A DNA stretch of 37,348 nucleotides, from contig JALJEE010000210.1 in assembly GCA_023231475.1 (NCBI GenBank), positions 1 through 37,348 of the forward strand, read 5' to 3'. This DNA is from Seison nebaliae. Taxonomy: Eukaryota > Rotifera > Pararotatoria > Seisonacea > Seisonidae. The position numbers were made by a program, and so were the translations under genes. A model generated the notes under the pieces. It saw only the letters and a program-made list of their open reading frames with translations, searched no databases and had not been told where the DNA came from. Of the stretch, positions 1 through 13,236 are shown piece after piece. Numbering within the stretch: position 1 is the first letter of the stretch; the number at the start of each line of letters is the position of its first letter.

Positions 1-693
1 CAACTTTCTATTGCACACATAGTTCCCTTGTTAGATATGAGTTAAAAATCAATATGTTCTTCCATCTTTCTGGAATGGAGATGAATTTTCGCAGATAACA
101 TTTTTTAAGGATATAGTTCCACAAGGTTCAACTGTAAATTATACGATTTATGCATTTTACTTAAGACAATTGAATCACAAATTGCAAATAACTGGAAATC
201 CTTCATATCCAGTACCATTACCAAAGGGAATTCATGAATGGAATAATTATCGTATTGATCATATAATGGAACGTTACAATTCAACTAATTTACAAAAATA
301 TAACAAAGTATCAAGAGAAACAGTTTTAAATTATTTAAAATCAATCATTAATATGACCATATGGCAAGAGAAATTATTTACCGCTGGAAACTTTGATTAT
401 TTTCAACACATGTTGAAAGGCAATAAGGTGGATTCCTCAATATTTATTCCTTATGAATCAATTATTATAACTTATCACACATTCTCCTGCACTGGTCAAA
501 TCTATAGTGGGGTCGAAGTGGCATTTAATTAGCAACAAACAAGTATATTCCATTAATAACCAAGTTTGACTCGGTTTCCTCTGATTTTTATATTACCGAA
601 ATATTATGGCATGAAACCGTTTCTTACAACCAACAAGCTGTTAACCTTGGTAAGATACTAAAATCAGTATGTTCTACAGATAAAATACTCTAA
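1..693 (+). pseudogene. Decayed C-terminal fragment of USP-like family gene (copy 1)
   Basis: This is homologous along its whole length to the C-terminal 240 residues of the intact protein encoded at 28024-29874 (-). Matching landmarks in order are VPLLDM / IPITDL, LPSFW / FPKEFW, YTIYAFYL / YLLYAIHL, TIWQEKLFTAGNF / ATWYETLLTADYL, the His-box YHTFS / THSVS, WHLISNKQVYS / WYLINNHNVYS and ILWHE / TFWHE. The matching segments lie in different frames, with shifts near 43, near 495 and near 560, so no single reading frame spans it. The 5' part lies outside the window. The longest open stretch runs about 51-495. A shift inside the conserved His box makes a normal protein unlikely. The alternatives are sequencing errors or introns, but no GT/AG pairs sit at the shifts. 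Homology is seen directly; the function of the family is inference. Confidence 0.7.
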
Positions 694-1130
694 AATGAAA
701 ACTAAACATGACATTCTCATTCGTTTCAATAAATCGAGACAATGTAGTAAAAGTATTGAATTTATATTTATTTATATATTTTCTAACAGATGAGTTGTTG
801 TTATCGTTAAAGATATATCGTTTAAAATCAGATATATCAGTAATAAATCCCTAATCTTAACGGAAAAATGGTTTTCCTTCGATCGATGGTAATTAAGCGA
901 ATTCCTTTTATTCCTCTCATCACCTTTGCAAATTATTTTGCGAATCAACTGAAGTTGATGAACTTATTCATGAAAAGAGTTTGAATGTAACGGTATGCTA
1001 CATTACGTATAAAACGGTATTTGAAGAAAGTTATGAGAATTTAAATAAAACCAAATTTTGTTCGATAACTTTTGAATACAGTTGAATATATAAAATCGAT
1101 ACATTTTTTAGAACCTTTAATTGAGTAAAA
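694..1130. other. Intergenic, nothing recognised
   Basis: AT-rich spacer between the decayed copy 1 and the 3' end of REV3. No reading frame with coding character, repeat array or structured element was seen. Confidence 0.6.
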
Positions 1131-4100
1131 TTAAAAATTTAGTTGGGAAAAATTTAAGTAAGATTTTTCAAGAAATATATTACTAGATCGTTTATCGTAC
1201 GAATAACGACAATGAACATTTTCACAATTCATCGTAATCAGTCTTAAATCTTCGTTGAACATATGGTGGGATGTGTTGTTTTTTGATCCAAAGTGAGTCG
1301 GTTGACAATTATCTATTATTTTTTTCTCAACACACTCGAAACATTTCATTTGAATGTTGTGAGAAATAATTTCATTTCTTTTAATTCTCCCACATAATGT
1401 GCCTTCGCATAACATTTGATTAAGTTGACAACGGTTACAGAAAAATGTTCGTGTTTTCTGTTTATCTAAAGTTGATTGTTTAATGACTTGATAACAAACG
1501 AGACACTGACGACTAATAAGAAAATTATTAATTTTTTGTCCATTCGTCTGTCGACCAGTTGAAGAAAGAGAATTTTTATAGAATTCAAATTGTTGTATTT
1601 GTTGGAGAATTGGCTGAACCCATTTGTTAACATCGTAATGGAGAATTGACAATATTCGATTCATTGTGGGTACTAATTGTTTATTGATATAATAAAGATG
1701 ATTAATTTGTATATGCTCTTTCAACAATAGATCAGGAGAAATAACTAAATCGATTAAACGTTCATTTCCATAACCATCTCGGACCATATATGGAACTCGT
1801 TCACCTGCTAACGGTTCTGCCCGGTGATCTATTAAAGATAGGTCATTTGCAACCTTCAAAGAAGCAACAATTGCTTTCGGTTTATAACCACTACGACCAC
1901 GATATTCCTTCGCAATTAATAACTTCGTTTCTGATACTTTACCAAATAGTAAACGGTAAACACAATTTTCTAATTCTTCCCGAACTTTCGTCAAATCTTT
2001 TTCAGTAAACAATTTCTGGACAATTTTTTCAAAAACTACTTGAACAAATCGACAACCATCACGTCGAACTGTTTCCACACCTTTAGCATCAAATATCGGT
2101 TGTTTTTGTTCAAGTGTCTCATAAGCATATCCGAAATACCGTTTTTTTACCATCAACGTTGACGGTTGATAAATTTTTTCAAATTTTAATTTAATTGGAA
2201 ACGGATTTACTTTCGTTATATTATCTTTAATTATATGACTCCATTCGAAAGATTTTGTCTTCGATAAATTAAAAAATCTGACGAAAACGCTGAAGGAAAA
2301 AGAATAAATTAAATTATGAATTGGAATTTTAACCTATCCGTGTCACCATAAACAACATCGACTTTTGGATATATTTTCTCAGAATTTTCATTAATATGAA
2401 TTATCGAATATTCTAAAGTACGACGTGCCAATTGAATGATGGTATCAGAAATTTCCACCGAAGGCATTCTTCCACTCATGTTGGCACTTGTATAACCATA
2501 AGTTACATTAGCAAGTAATTTTAATGCCAATTGTTGGGAATCAAGTCGTCGAATTAACGAAGATATTTTCTTTTTATTTGAATCATTTTGAAATTGTTTA
2601 TATAACTTTATACTCTCCTTTGTCATTTTACGACAGTCCAAAATATCTTCCAACATTCTGAAAAATTAACAGTGAAATATTCGAGAAGAAAATATCGAAC
2701 AAAGGAATAATTCCACGACGAATATGAGGTCGAACAAATGCCACATTCGATGGTGCAATAAATACATCTTCTGACCAATCTAATTTGGACAAGAAATCCA
2801 TATCAATCTCTTTCACAATACAACCAAATTTGATCACCATTTTCTTTCTTTTAGTTTCTTCATTCAAACTTAAAAGATGTGAAAAACAAAATAAAAGAAG
2901 AAAAAACCATCGGTAAATCTCATTCAAATGACCAATACATGTCGAATAGCAGATGTTATAAGCAATAATGATGGACGGATAAAGACTTTGAAAATCAAGT
3001 ATAGAAATTGGATCTGTATATATATCAGTTTTAGGTTCCATTGTTAATGGAATACATTCTGGCGCTCTCATATGAATTCTTTGTTGGATGGTGGGCGATG
3101 CAGCAATATAACATACTTTCTCTTTTTTCATTTTCTTCGTTTCCTTTGATAAAGATTGTTGTCTCATAATTCGACCGAATAACGATTCGACTCGATACTA
3201 AAATTGATATTTTCTCGAATATTTATTGAAATAAAATCAATTTAAACTTGAGACCCACGAGAAAGAACATGAAAGAATTCTATTCCAAATACACGAGCTA
3301 ATTCACTAGTTTTCTTAATAAAATTCGTTTGTTGCAGTAATCGAATGTTGAGTTTGGAGATGTAATTCATATAAGAAATAATAAATGTTTGATAAGATTG
3401 ATCCTTCGTCTTCCACCAATCATCCAATTGACGATATGTAAATGTTGGAATTCTTTCATGAAGTAAATGATAAGTGACATTCTCTTTTGAATAAATATTT
3501 AGAGTTACCTTTAAATACATTAATGATACATTTAAGAGAACTTTAGAACAAACTTCATGTCGAAGTATTCTCCACATATTCAAACAAATTCTTCCAGTAA
3601 TTTCAATTTCTTGTAATGTCTCATATTTCCGTTCACAATGATCATTCTTCATTCGTGATAATAAATTATTTGCATCCATATCAGAACATAAATTAATTCG
3701 ATCGATTAAATATCCCCAAGAAAATTTCAAGATATCATATCCAATAAAAAAATCAGGATCACATCTATCAACAGAAATTTATCAGGAAAATATTTTGAAG
3801 TAAGAGTAACTGTTGAATATATTCCACAAGTTTAGCAATTAAATTCCATTCATCTTCACAACTAACGAACTGATTGATATCTTTTGATTCAATAAAATTC
3901 AATTTGTTATCTACATAAAAGAATATGGTGGTTGTCGTATCATCTTCTTCTCTTACACTTTCATTCCAGATAGATAACACAGCAATTTCAATAGAATGTT
4001 TACGTGGTGATGGTACCAGAGATTTTGGAGATATCTCTGTCAATAATTCCAATGATGCTATTGTTAAATATTGACAAGCCTGAAGAATATTTAATAAATG

Positions 4101-6245
4101 AATTTTTTCATCAAATCAATAATAATTGAACATGAGATAATTCCATTTCATTTTCGTCATCCTCATCCGATGTTAAATCGATCATTGATCTTGTATAATT
4201 TAAACTATCTCCATAATTATAAACGGATTCGTTAACAAATGTATCCATATTCTGCGAATGAATATTAAAATTTCATTTTTATTCAAATCAAATGAACAGG
4301 ATGTATTTCCTTCGTATTTGTTTCTTTCGTATGGAAGGAAGAAGATACCACATCCTCCATGTCACGAATTTTATTCGAATTGGATTCTATATTTAATTTC
4401 TTCTCCATTTCAATGAAAAACTGTTTCTTTGTCATCTTTTCTTTAACTTCAACATTATCTGTCTAATGATTTTATAAGTTGAATGAATGTATAAATTTAA
4501 GAATTAAAAAAGAACCTGATTGGATCGATATCGAACTCGTTTAGTTTGATCTTCTTCATTCGAACAGAAGAAAGAGTCATGTTGTTGATTGTTTGGGAGA
4601 TATTTTATTTCTCTCAAATTATCAGATTCCTCTTCGAACTCTTCAATATTACCCACACTATTTGCTTCCAAATATTCATCACCATCCATTCCGTCCAATT
4701 GAACAATATCCAAATCATTATCGTCGATAAATTTCCTTTTAATTGGTGTAGAAGAACCGATCAATAATGTCGAATCTTTAATTTTATCATTTATTCCTTT
4801 TAGTTCATTTCTATTAAAAATGAATATTTTCAATTGAAGAAAGTCAGTTAATTAATAACATAGTTTCATTCATTTCATTACAATTGGAATCATTTAAATC
4901 GTCTTCATTTTCAATAACTTCAATAATAAATATTTATTGAAATTTAAAATAAATTTGAAAGGTAAAACCTGAATATAACAATGAATCAACATCTTCTCCT
5001 CTTCTCAACCATTTCGATTGTTTATTCTCATTCCATTCTTCTAATTGACTATTGGAACTTTTACTCGATAAACGAGATGCCACTGACATGTTTGAAACGA
5101 GTTCATGTTTCTCATTTGTTGATTCTTCACCTTCATTCATCATTGTCACATCAGCACAAGCGAATGTCATATCGTGGAGGAAAATGTCCATCAATTCCTC
5201 ATCGTCTTCATCACTTTCGTTTTCTTTGACTTCATTTGTCTTTCCAATAAACGTAATCTCCTCTTCTTCCTCCTCGAAAAATTGAGAGGAATTGAAATAG
5301 TCATTAAATTTATCTTCCAATATCTGCTGTTGATGACCATCACTAAAATGTTTAGGATCAATATCACGATCTGAAATTATTATGAGATTATTTTGAAAAT
5401 GAGATGAATAATAGACACCTTCATATTTCTCTTCAATCAATTTAACTTCTTGTTCAATTCCATATTTTTCTCTTCGTTTCATTTCATCTTTCCATAATAA
5501 ATCTATTCCTGGATTGGCGGTGGAATCACTAGTCATATCTTTATTAAATAATTGAGAGACGTGAACATGAAATTCACATTCACATCGACTACTTTTGTGT
5601 TGTGGGGCGAGTGGTTGAATGTCGGAAGGAAATCGAATATAATTCATTCCGTAAAGTTGATTATCAATAAACACCTGAAGATGGTAAGGAATATGAGCTT
5701 CGAATGTTTGACATTTGAGATTTATGATATCGCCATTTGTTAATAAATGAGAAATTCTAACTTCACAATCAATAATGAGAATTAGAAAGGAATTAAAACT
5801 TTTTTTGTAGAACTGGATGATAAAATTGAATTTTCCAATAATACTCTGCATATGAGTGAAATCCATAAATTGACATTCGTTCACATCTCTCAATCCGTCT
5901 AATAAATTTCCCTTGATAAACTCTCAACACTTCGCTCAATTTCTCATTCAATAAGAACATCAATTGCTTCTGAGCAAGAATTAATTGAGAAAGAATGGAA
6001 TGATTCAACAAATCCTCTTCCTTCACCAACATCGAAAATTTCGGTTCTCTTATGAAAACATATGGATAAGTTCCATGAAGATGTACCAAAGCTTTTTTTC
6101 CTTTAGATGTTACACCGAAAATTCGGAAAGTTGGTACGACACTAATTGGTGAGCAATCCATCTCGTTATAACAATCGTCATTCAATTCAAAATTGGGCGA
6201 TGTTATCTGATATCCACAAGTAACTATGCGGACACGATGTTCCAT
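1131..6245 (-). CDS. REV3: DNA polymerase zeta catalytic subunit (REV3), 13 exons
   Basis: B-family translesion polymerase of the nucleus, partner of REV7. Exons on the + coordinates: 6245-5800, 5756-4969, 4917-4860, 4810-4516, 4462-4298, 4251-4132, 4079-3811, 3764-3554, 3508-3248, 3197-2908, 2868-2701, 2657-2334, 2289-1131. They sum to 4554 nt, exactly 1518 codons (1517 aa plus stop). The N-terminal domain shows HLHGTYPYVF and EAHIPYHLQVFID. SWGYLIDR, LFGRI and RAPECIPL match REV3. Motif A is DFQSLYPSIIIAYN (Asp about 939), motif B is QLALKLLANVTYGYTSAN, and motif C is YGDTDS (about 1127-1132), with the Ser codon split by an intron. KKRYFGYAYE follows. The C-terminus carries two four-Cys clusters: CysA (C about 1394, 1397, 1416, 1419) and CysB (about 1448, 1451, 1487, 1492; the Fe-S/POLD2-POLD3 binding cluster in the family). 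An upstream in-frame Met at 6278 is possible, but MEHRVRIVTCGY fits the family start. The poorly conserved middle is short and acidic. Confidence 0.97.
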
Positions 6246-6461
6246 AATTCTTCTTCCCAAATAATATCTGTTTATCAAAGTAGAATTGTATTATAAAATA
6301 TTTCAATTATTTGGAATGTTCAAAATGAAAAGAAAGTTCTGAAAGAAAAAAAAAATAGTTTTTTCGAAAAAATGATTAACATTAATCAGATTGACGTGAA
6401 GAAAGAGAATTGAAGAATGAAAAAATAAAATAGATAAAAGAATGGATGAATTGTGTATATC

Positions 6462-6482
6462 TGTGTGTGTGTGTGTGTGTGT
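6462..6482. repeat. (TG)n microsatellite
   Basis: About ten uninterrupted TG units in the 240-bp spacer between the 5' end of REV3 and the 3' end of the MAP2K gene. Confidence 0.9.
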
Positions 6483-6517
6483 TGTGAGAATAAATTAATA
6501 AATAAATTAAGTTCGCT

Positions 6518-7630
6518 TTATTCCGATGAATCGTTATCGATTTTATTGATAGCTGCTAAAAAATAATTTTTTATTCTTTCCACACTTTCCCCATTCCTCT
6601 TATAACCACTAATCAGAAAATGTTTCTGTAATTGTTTCACATCGGGACGGTTCTGATATTCTTTCGTTATACTAAAGATAAGAAAGATATAATATCTGGT
6701 AAAAATATAGGAATTTCTAACCAACTATTAACGAAATCTTTAAAATTACAAGAGAAGAAAGGTGATGATAATTTTGGTGGTTGTTCTTCTACCACTGCCA
6801 ATAGATGTTCGAAATATGATTTACATTTTTGATAAGGATGATATCCTTGCGCTAATTCGATGATGGTGATTCCAAAACTCCAGACATCACATTTGATAGA
6901 GAAGGTGGAAGAGCTGCTTGATGGATCGATTCGCTCCGGTGCCATATAAAGACGACAACCGACATTCTTCGATTTAGTTATGGAATCGATTAATCGTCCA
7001 GCTAAATTGAAGTCACATAAACAAATGTTACCTTGACAATCGATGAGAACATTTGATGGTTTCATATCACGATGCATCAATGAATGTTGATGGAGATATT
7101 CCATTGCATCTAACATCGTATAAATGAATTCCATCAGAATGAATAATGGTAATCCACCAGCTTCTGATCGGAATTCTTCTTCTTTCACTGCCAATGATAA
7201 TAACCGTTCGAATGATGTATCCATCAATTGCATGAAAATACAACAATCTCCCTCGTGAATAAATGCACCATAGAATTTGATGACATTTGGATGATTCAAA
7301 TTTTGATCACTACTAATCTTATAATCTCGTAACTCTTTTTCTGCTACATCAGCCATGACGGTTCTCTGAATTTGAAAAAGAAATTTTAAAAGGAAAAAAA
7401 TTGAAGAAAACTTTGACAGCCATTTTGAATTGTTTGGGGAGATAGATTGCTCGATTCACGGAACTAAAATTGCCACTTCCAATCAATTCCTTCACGTCGA
7501 TATCTGACACATTCACACGAATACGATCACCATCAATATTCAAATATGGACTTCTCAACTCAATTGCTTGGAAGTCATTCGTCGCATTGTTCGTATTGAT
7601 CTCAATCGGTCGAATTGGACGTTTTGGCAT
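6518..7630 (-). CDS. MAP kinase kinase (MKK3/6/4 class) with DFN motif
   Basis: Dual-specificity kinase upstream of p38/JNK-type MAPKs. Exons 7630-7412, 7365-6722 and 6671-6518 total 1017 nt (338 aa), with both introns starting GTT. Visible motifs are the glycine loop GSGNFSSV, ATP lysine in MAVK, catalytic loop LMHRDMKPSN, APE segment MAPERIDPS, DVWSFGIT, and a C-lobe RP in QNRPDV. The activation loop DSITKS keeps phospho-acceptor Ser residues at both usual SxxxT/S positions. The Mg-binding DFG is DFN (7006-7014), a non-conservative change seen in the DNA. The N-terminus (basic KRPIRPIEI) could be a MAPK docking D-motif. The sequence before the glycine loop and VVEEQPP look like MKK3/6, while EGDC, TSFE and ERIDPS look like MKK4, so I do not assign the subfamily. 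Confidence 0.9.
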
Positions 7631-8738
7631 AATTCTTTATCGAATATTCGATAATTTTCCTTCAAATTTCCTCTTGTTAAATTCCTTCAAAGAGACTCTT
7701 TATTTATCTTTTCATTAATAGTCATGAATGAAATCTACCCCCACTACATTGAGCGTATCATTCAATCGAGTACTTTCCTTCCATTACTGCCATTTCAATA
7801 AAAATTTATTTCATGGACTTATTATTTTAAAATTCTTCAAACAAATCATTTTATCTTTCTTCTAACGTGTTCTAATTAACAAATTTAGCATTTTCAACTT
7901 CTTGTTTTTTTTTGGTAAGAAATTTATACACTTTTCCTATTTATTTATCTTTCAATGGTGTTTGAAATGTGTTAATTTAGATATGCTAATATAAACCCTC
8001 TATTTTCTCACAGTGTTCTTTCACTATTGTCAGTGAAAGAAGAGCTTCATAATTACTAGAAAACCAACCCTTCAATAATTTTCTTAACTTGCTAAATTAT
8101 CAATAATATTATCAAATGAATTCTCTTGGCTTATTTTTATTAAAACATGTACTTCGAAGTCCAGAAAGAAGAACTAATCATCTTTGACTAATCACAACAA
8201 ATTCTTAATATTCTTAAAAGGTTGAAATTTTGAACCATCAATTCAAAGCAAAATAGAATCAATGGTTTTAAAAAATGTTTAACATTAATTTTGAGGAATG
8301 TTTAGTCAATTGTGAGAAAAAAGTTGGGAAATGTCTCCAATTAATATATCTGACAATAATTGTGAACTAAAATAGCTGTTAAGTCTCAAAATGCAAATAC
8401 TTTTAATGAAAATTTTCGGCTGAAATTTGTTCATAGTCATAAATATTAAAATGAAAAATAATTAATTTCCTCAATATGAAAAGTATACAAAGTATAAACT
8501 ATAACTATAAAAATTAAAATAGGATTTTATGATTTATTCTAATTTATTCTTCAATTCGAAGAAATCAAAATCATCATAAGAAGCGAAAAGAATGAACATA
8601 TAAATTGGTAATCATCTTTTCCTTTCACATCATTAGAATTTAGCAATTTGATTTAGTTTTAGTTTTTTCATTTTTAGTTCGATGTCTGAGTAGTTGTCAT
8701 ACCAAATTCTAGTTAAGAAAATATAATTTGTCCAATAA
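7631..8738. other. Intergenic, no gene; one perfect hairpin
   Basis: 1.1 kb between divergently transcribed MAP2K (-) and UBE2D-like 1 (+), so it must hold both promoters. No coding frame was recognised. A 10-bp perfect stem (8016-8025 with 8032-8041, 6-nt loop, sequence TTCTTTCACT) is the only structure seen. Confidence 0.55.
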
Positions 8739-10729
<1,991 letters not shown>

Positions 10730-10821
10730 GAAAATTTTATGAATATTAGAATAAAGAAAAGAACAAGAAACAAAAAGACGGATCATTGTACTTGTTTAAA
10801 GACGAAAAGAAAACTTAACGT

Positions 10822-10956
10822 TTAAAACTGTTCTGAGATTAATTGAGATATAGAAGGAGCTTCATGAAAAATTTTGTATTTGATTAAGTCTGTATCATGA
10901 ATTCTGATCAATAAAATTATATGATCGTTCCCAATCAATTTATCATCGATATCCAT
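10822..10956 (-). CDS. Possible short exon, unidentified
   Basis: A 44-codon frame begins at an ATG directly after a good acceptor (ATTTCAG) and ends in TAA. It starts MDIDDKLIGNDHIILLIRI and ends ISQLISEQF. It could be a terminal exon of a minus-strand gene, but no upstream exon could be joined to it with confidence, and I recognise no family. It could also be chance. Confidence 0.25.
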   Translation of the reverse strand: MDIDDKLIGNDHIILLIRIHDTDLIKYKIFHEAPSISQLISEQF

Positions 10957-11417
10957 CTGAAATATATTAATCTGATTATTTTAACAACTTTTCTTCTCTT
11001 CATTTTTTTTTTGTAAATCGATAACGAAATCTCCTTTTCGTAGAAGATCCCTTCATTTTGGTTATCTTTTTATTTGAAAGAAATTATTCAATTCTCAAAC
11101 TGACAGATTGACAAGTGCAATTTCAATTATTACGTTTCCTCATTTCTCATATTTTAACCTTTGTATCAAATGAAAAAAAAACGAACGAAAATTTTTTAAT
11201 GAAAAATTCGAAAACTTCCTTTTCCTCCTCATCATTTTTTTAAGTCTTATGCTTCATTCTTCTTTTCACGGTGATGAAATCAATTCACTTCTTTCTCCTT
11301 ATCAAGAAATGTAAAAAAGTTCTGAATCAGATCAGTAATCGAATAAGCATTTTCAACGGTTTGAGGAGAGGAGAGAGAAGACAAGTTGTTTGTTCAAAAA
11401 TTATTCAATCAATCATC

Positions 11418-11640
11418 AATTTGTTCGTCGTCTTTTAATCGATATCTTTTAAGTCCTTCAAGTTTAATTTGGTAAATTTGATGACGTTTAATACTCAATC
11501 GCGTTTTCTTTTGATCGATGAGTAATTGACGCTGTACTTATGTTTCTCTTACAAGTTGTTAGAACAAACTTATATATGAAGTACTCCTTCATTTTATAAT
11601 TATTTAGTGTTACTTCAATTTCACGTAACAAAATTTGAAG
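11418..11640 (-). CDS. Possible terminal exons of an unidentified minus-strand gene
   Basis: A charged, helical-looking frame (KKTRLSIKRHQIYQIKLEG, ending DDEQIDD then TGA at 11418) follows an AG acceptor near 11537. A second helical stretch (YDLQILLREIEVTLNNYKMK) lies upstream at about 11570-11640. Frame phases at the join do not settle cleanly. The model would run antisense toward the 5' end of the protease gene. No family was recognised; the call is tentative. Confidence 0.25.
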
Positions 11641-11806
11641 GTCGTATCGATTGGACAAGATTTTTTTTCCTGACAGAGAAAGAAGAATAATTTTGTGTGT
11701 TCCACTCCAAATAGAGGAACTATGCGAAACAGCATACTCTCTAACACCAATGTAAATTTTGTTTGATTTCGCTATTGAGTAATTGTTTACCCAAGTGATA
11801 AGAACA

Positions 11807-13227
11807 ATGTCCCATGTTGGCAACAGCCTTTATTATAACAAACACGGTAACTATATGACGGTCAATCAATTCGAACCTTCCGGACATATCTACTCGCCAC
11901 ATCAGTATGCTGGCGTTCCTTTCGATTTCTCTAACCATTATTCATATGATATAAAACCAGTTGCATCAGATATACCACCAAGTTCTTCAAAGAAAAAATG
12001 GTTTTCATTCTTTATTGAAATAATTCGACTAATCCATCGTCTTCTAGTGCATTGAGTACTCCAGCGATAATTGTTCTAATAATTGTTATTAAACTAATAA
12101 TAATTGCCATTGGAGTAGGAATATATTGTTAATTAATTTTTTTTCATAAATTTCATAAGTTTTCTTTTTAGTTCTATTTATTCGCAATTATTATGATTCT
12201 GATGGAACTTGTGGGGTAAGTTCGATCGAAGAAAATTCGTTAGATTATAGTAAATTCCAACGGATTGTAGGTGGTCAAGTTGCACCAAAAGGTGCATTTC
12301 CATCAATCGTCAAACTGATAATCAGGAACAGTTCCATTTAAATTTCTTTCGTGAAATTTTATTGAAAATTGCGTTAGAGAATCAATGTGGTGGAACGATC
12401 ATTCACAAGAAGTGGATTGTCAGTGCAGCTCATTGTTTCGTTGGATTGTTAGGAACTCTAATGGAATATTAATAAAAATATATTGAATTGCAGGAAAATG
12501 AAGGATTGGAAAAGAATCGATATAATGGCGAGTGATAACAGCAAAAATCAATTTAAAGTTAAACGATTGATTCAGGTAAAGAATTATTTATTTGATTGAA
12601 TCTCTTTATCATTTACATTTCATAATAATTTCAGCATCCAAATTTCGACATAATTGACGATTCTCGTTTATTGAATGATATTGCATTAGTCGAATTGGAG
12701 AATGATATAAAACAAGACAATACGAAACGGTCAGCTTGTCTTCCATCTACTGATGCGAATAATCATTTGACAGAAAAATTATATGTTGCTGGTTGGGGTA
12801 GAATGGACAAAGGTTATTCTTCTTTTAAATTTTCCTTTTGTGATTATTTTTCCATTATTTTTCAGATGGTACTGGACCGACATCTAAAATCTTACAATAT
12901 GCCACATTGAATCAATATGAACCTCATATTTGTAGTATTCCACATGCTGAGCGACCACATACCATTTGTGCCGGTGATACATTGAAAGTGACTGATACAT
13001 GTAAAGTTTATTATTATTAATAATATTAATTGAAAGTTAATTATTTTAAATTAAATATTTCTCGACAATAGGGTGATAGTGGTGGTCCTATTTATAAATA
13101 TGAAAATGATCGTTGGGTTTTGTTAGGAATCACCAGTTATGGAAAAGATCCGTTTACATGTAAAGGATATGGAATTTATACGAATGTTTACAAATATGTC
13201 GATTGGATAAGAAGCACGATTGATTGA
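11807..13227 (+). CDS. Type II transmembrane trypsin-like serine protease
   Basis: Eight exons (11807-12000, 12048-12127, 12172-12330, 12378-12447, 12494-12575, 12635-12812, 12866-13005, 13072-13227) sum to 1059 nt, 352 aa. The order is a cytoplasmic tail of about 65 aa ending SSSKKK, a single hydrophobic anchor (about 68-92, PAIIVLIIVIKLIIIAIG), a short stem with one Cys (DGTCG, the usual partner for the interchain-type disulfide to the protease domain), the activation site RIVGG, then an S1 domain. The catalytic triad is intact: His in SAAHC, Asp in NDIALVEL, Ser in CKGDSGGP. The residue six before the Ser is Asp (D189), so trypsin-like specificity after Arg/Lys is expected. There is no LDLa, SRCR, SEA or CUB module. 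Six of seven donors are GTT. Activation by cleavage before IVGG is family knowledge; the substrate is unknown. Confidence 0.93.
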
Positions 13228-13236
13228 TATTATTGA

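Noticed and set aside
1790-2008. Plus-strand frames inside REV3
   Set aside because: Antisense shadows of highly conserved polymerase exons.
8016-8041. 10-bp hairpin as a bacterial-type terminator
   Set aside because: The genome is eukaryotic and the hairpin is in a divergent promoter region with no T-run logic.
11741-11938. Minus-strand frame over the first protease exon
   Set aside because: The plus-strand frame continues through consistent splice phases into a membrane anchor and S1 domain; the minus frame has no similarity.
11807-13227. Serine protease as an inactivated scabies-type paralogue (SMIPP-S)
   Set aside because: His, Asp and Ser of the triad and the D189 specificity residue are all present.
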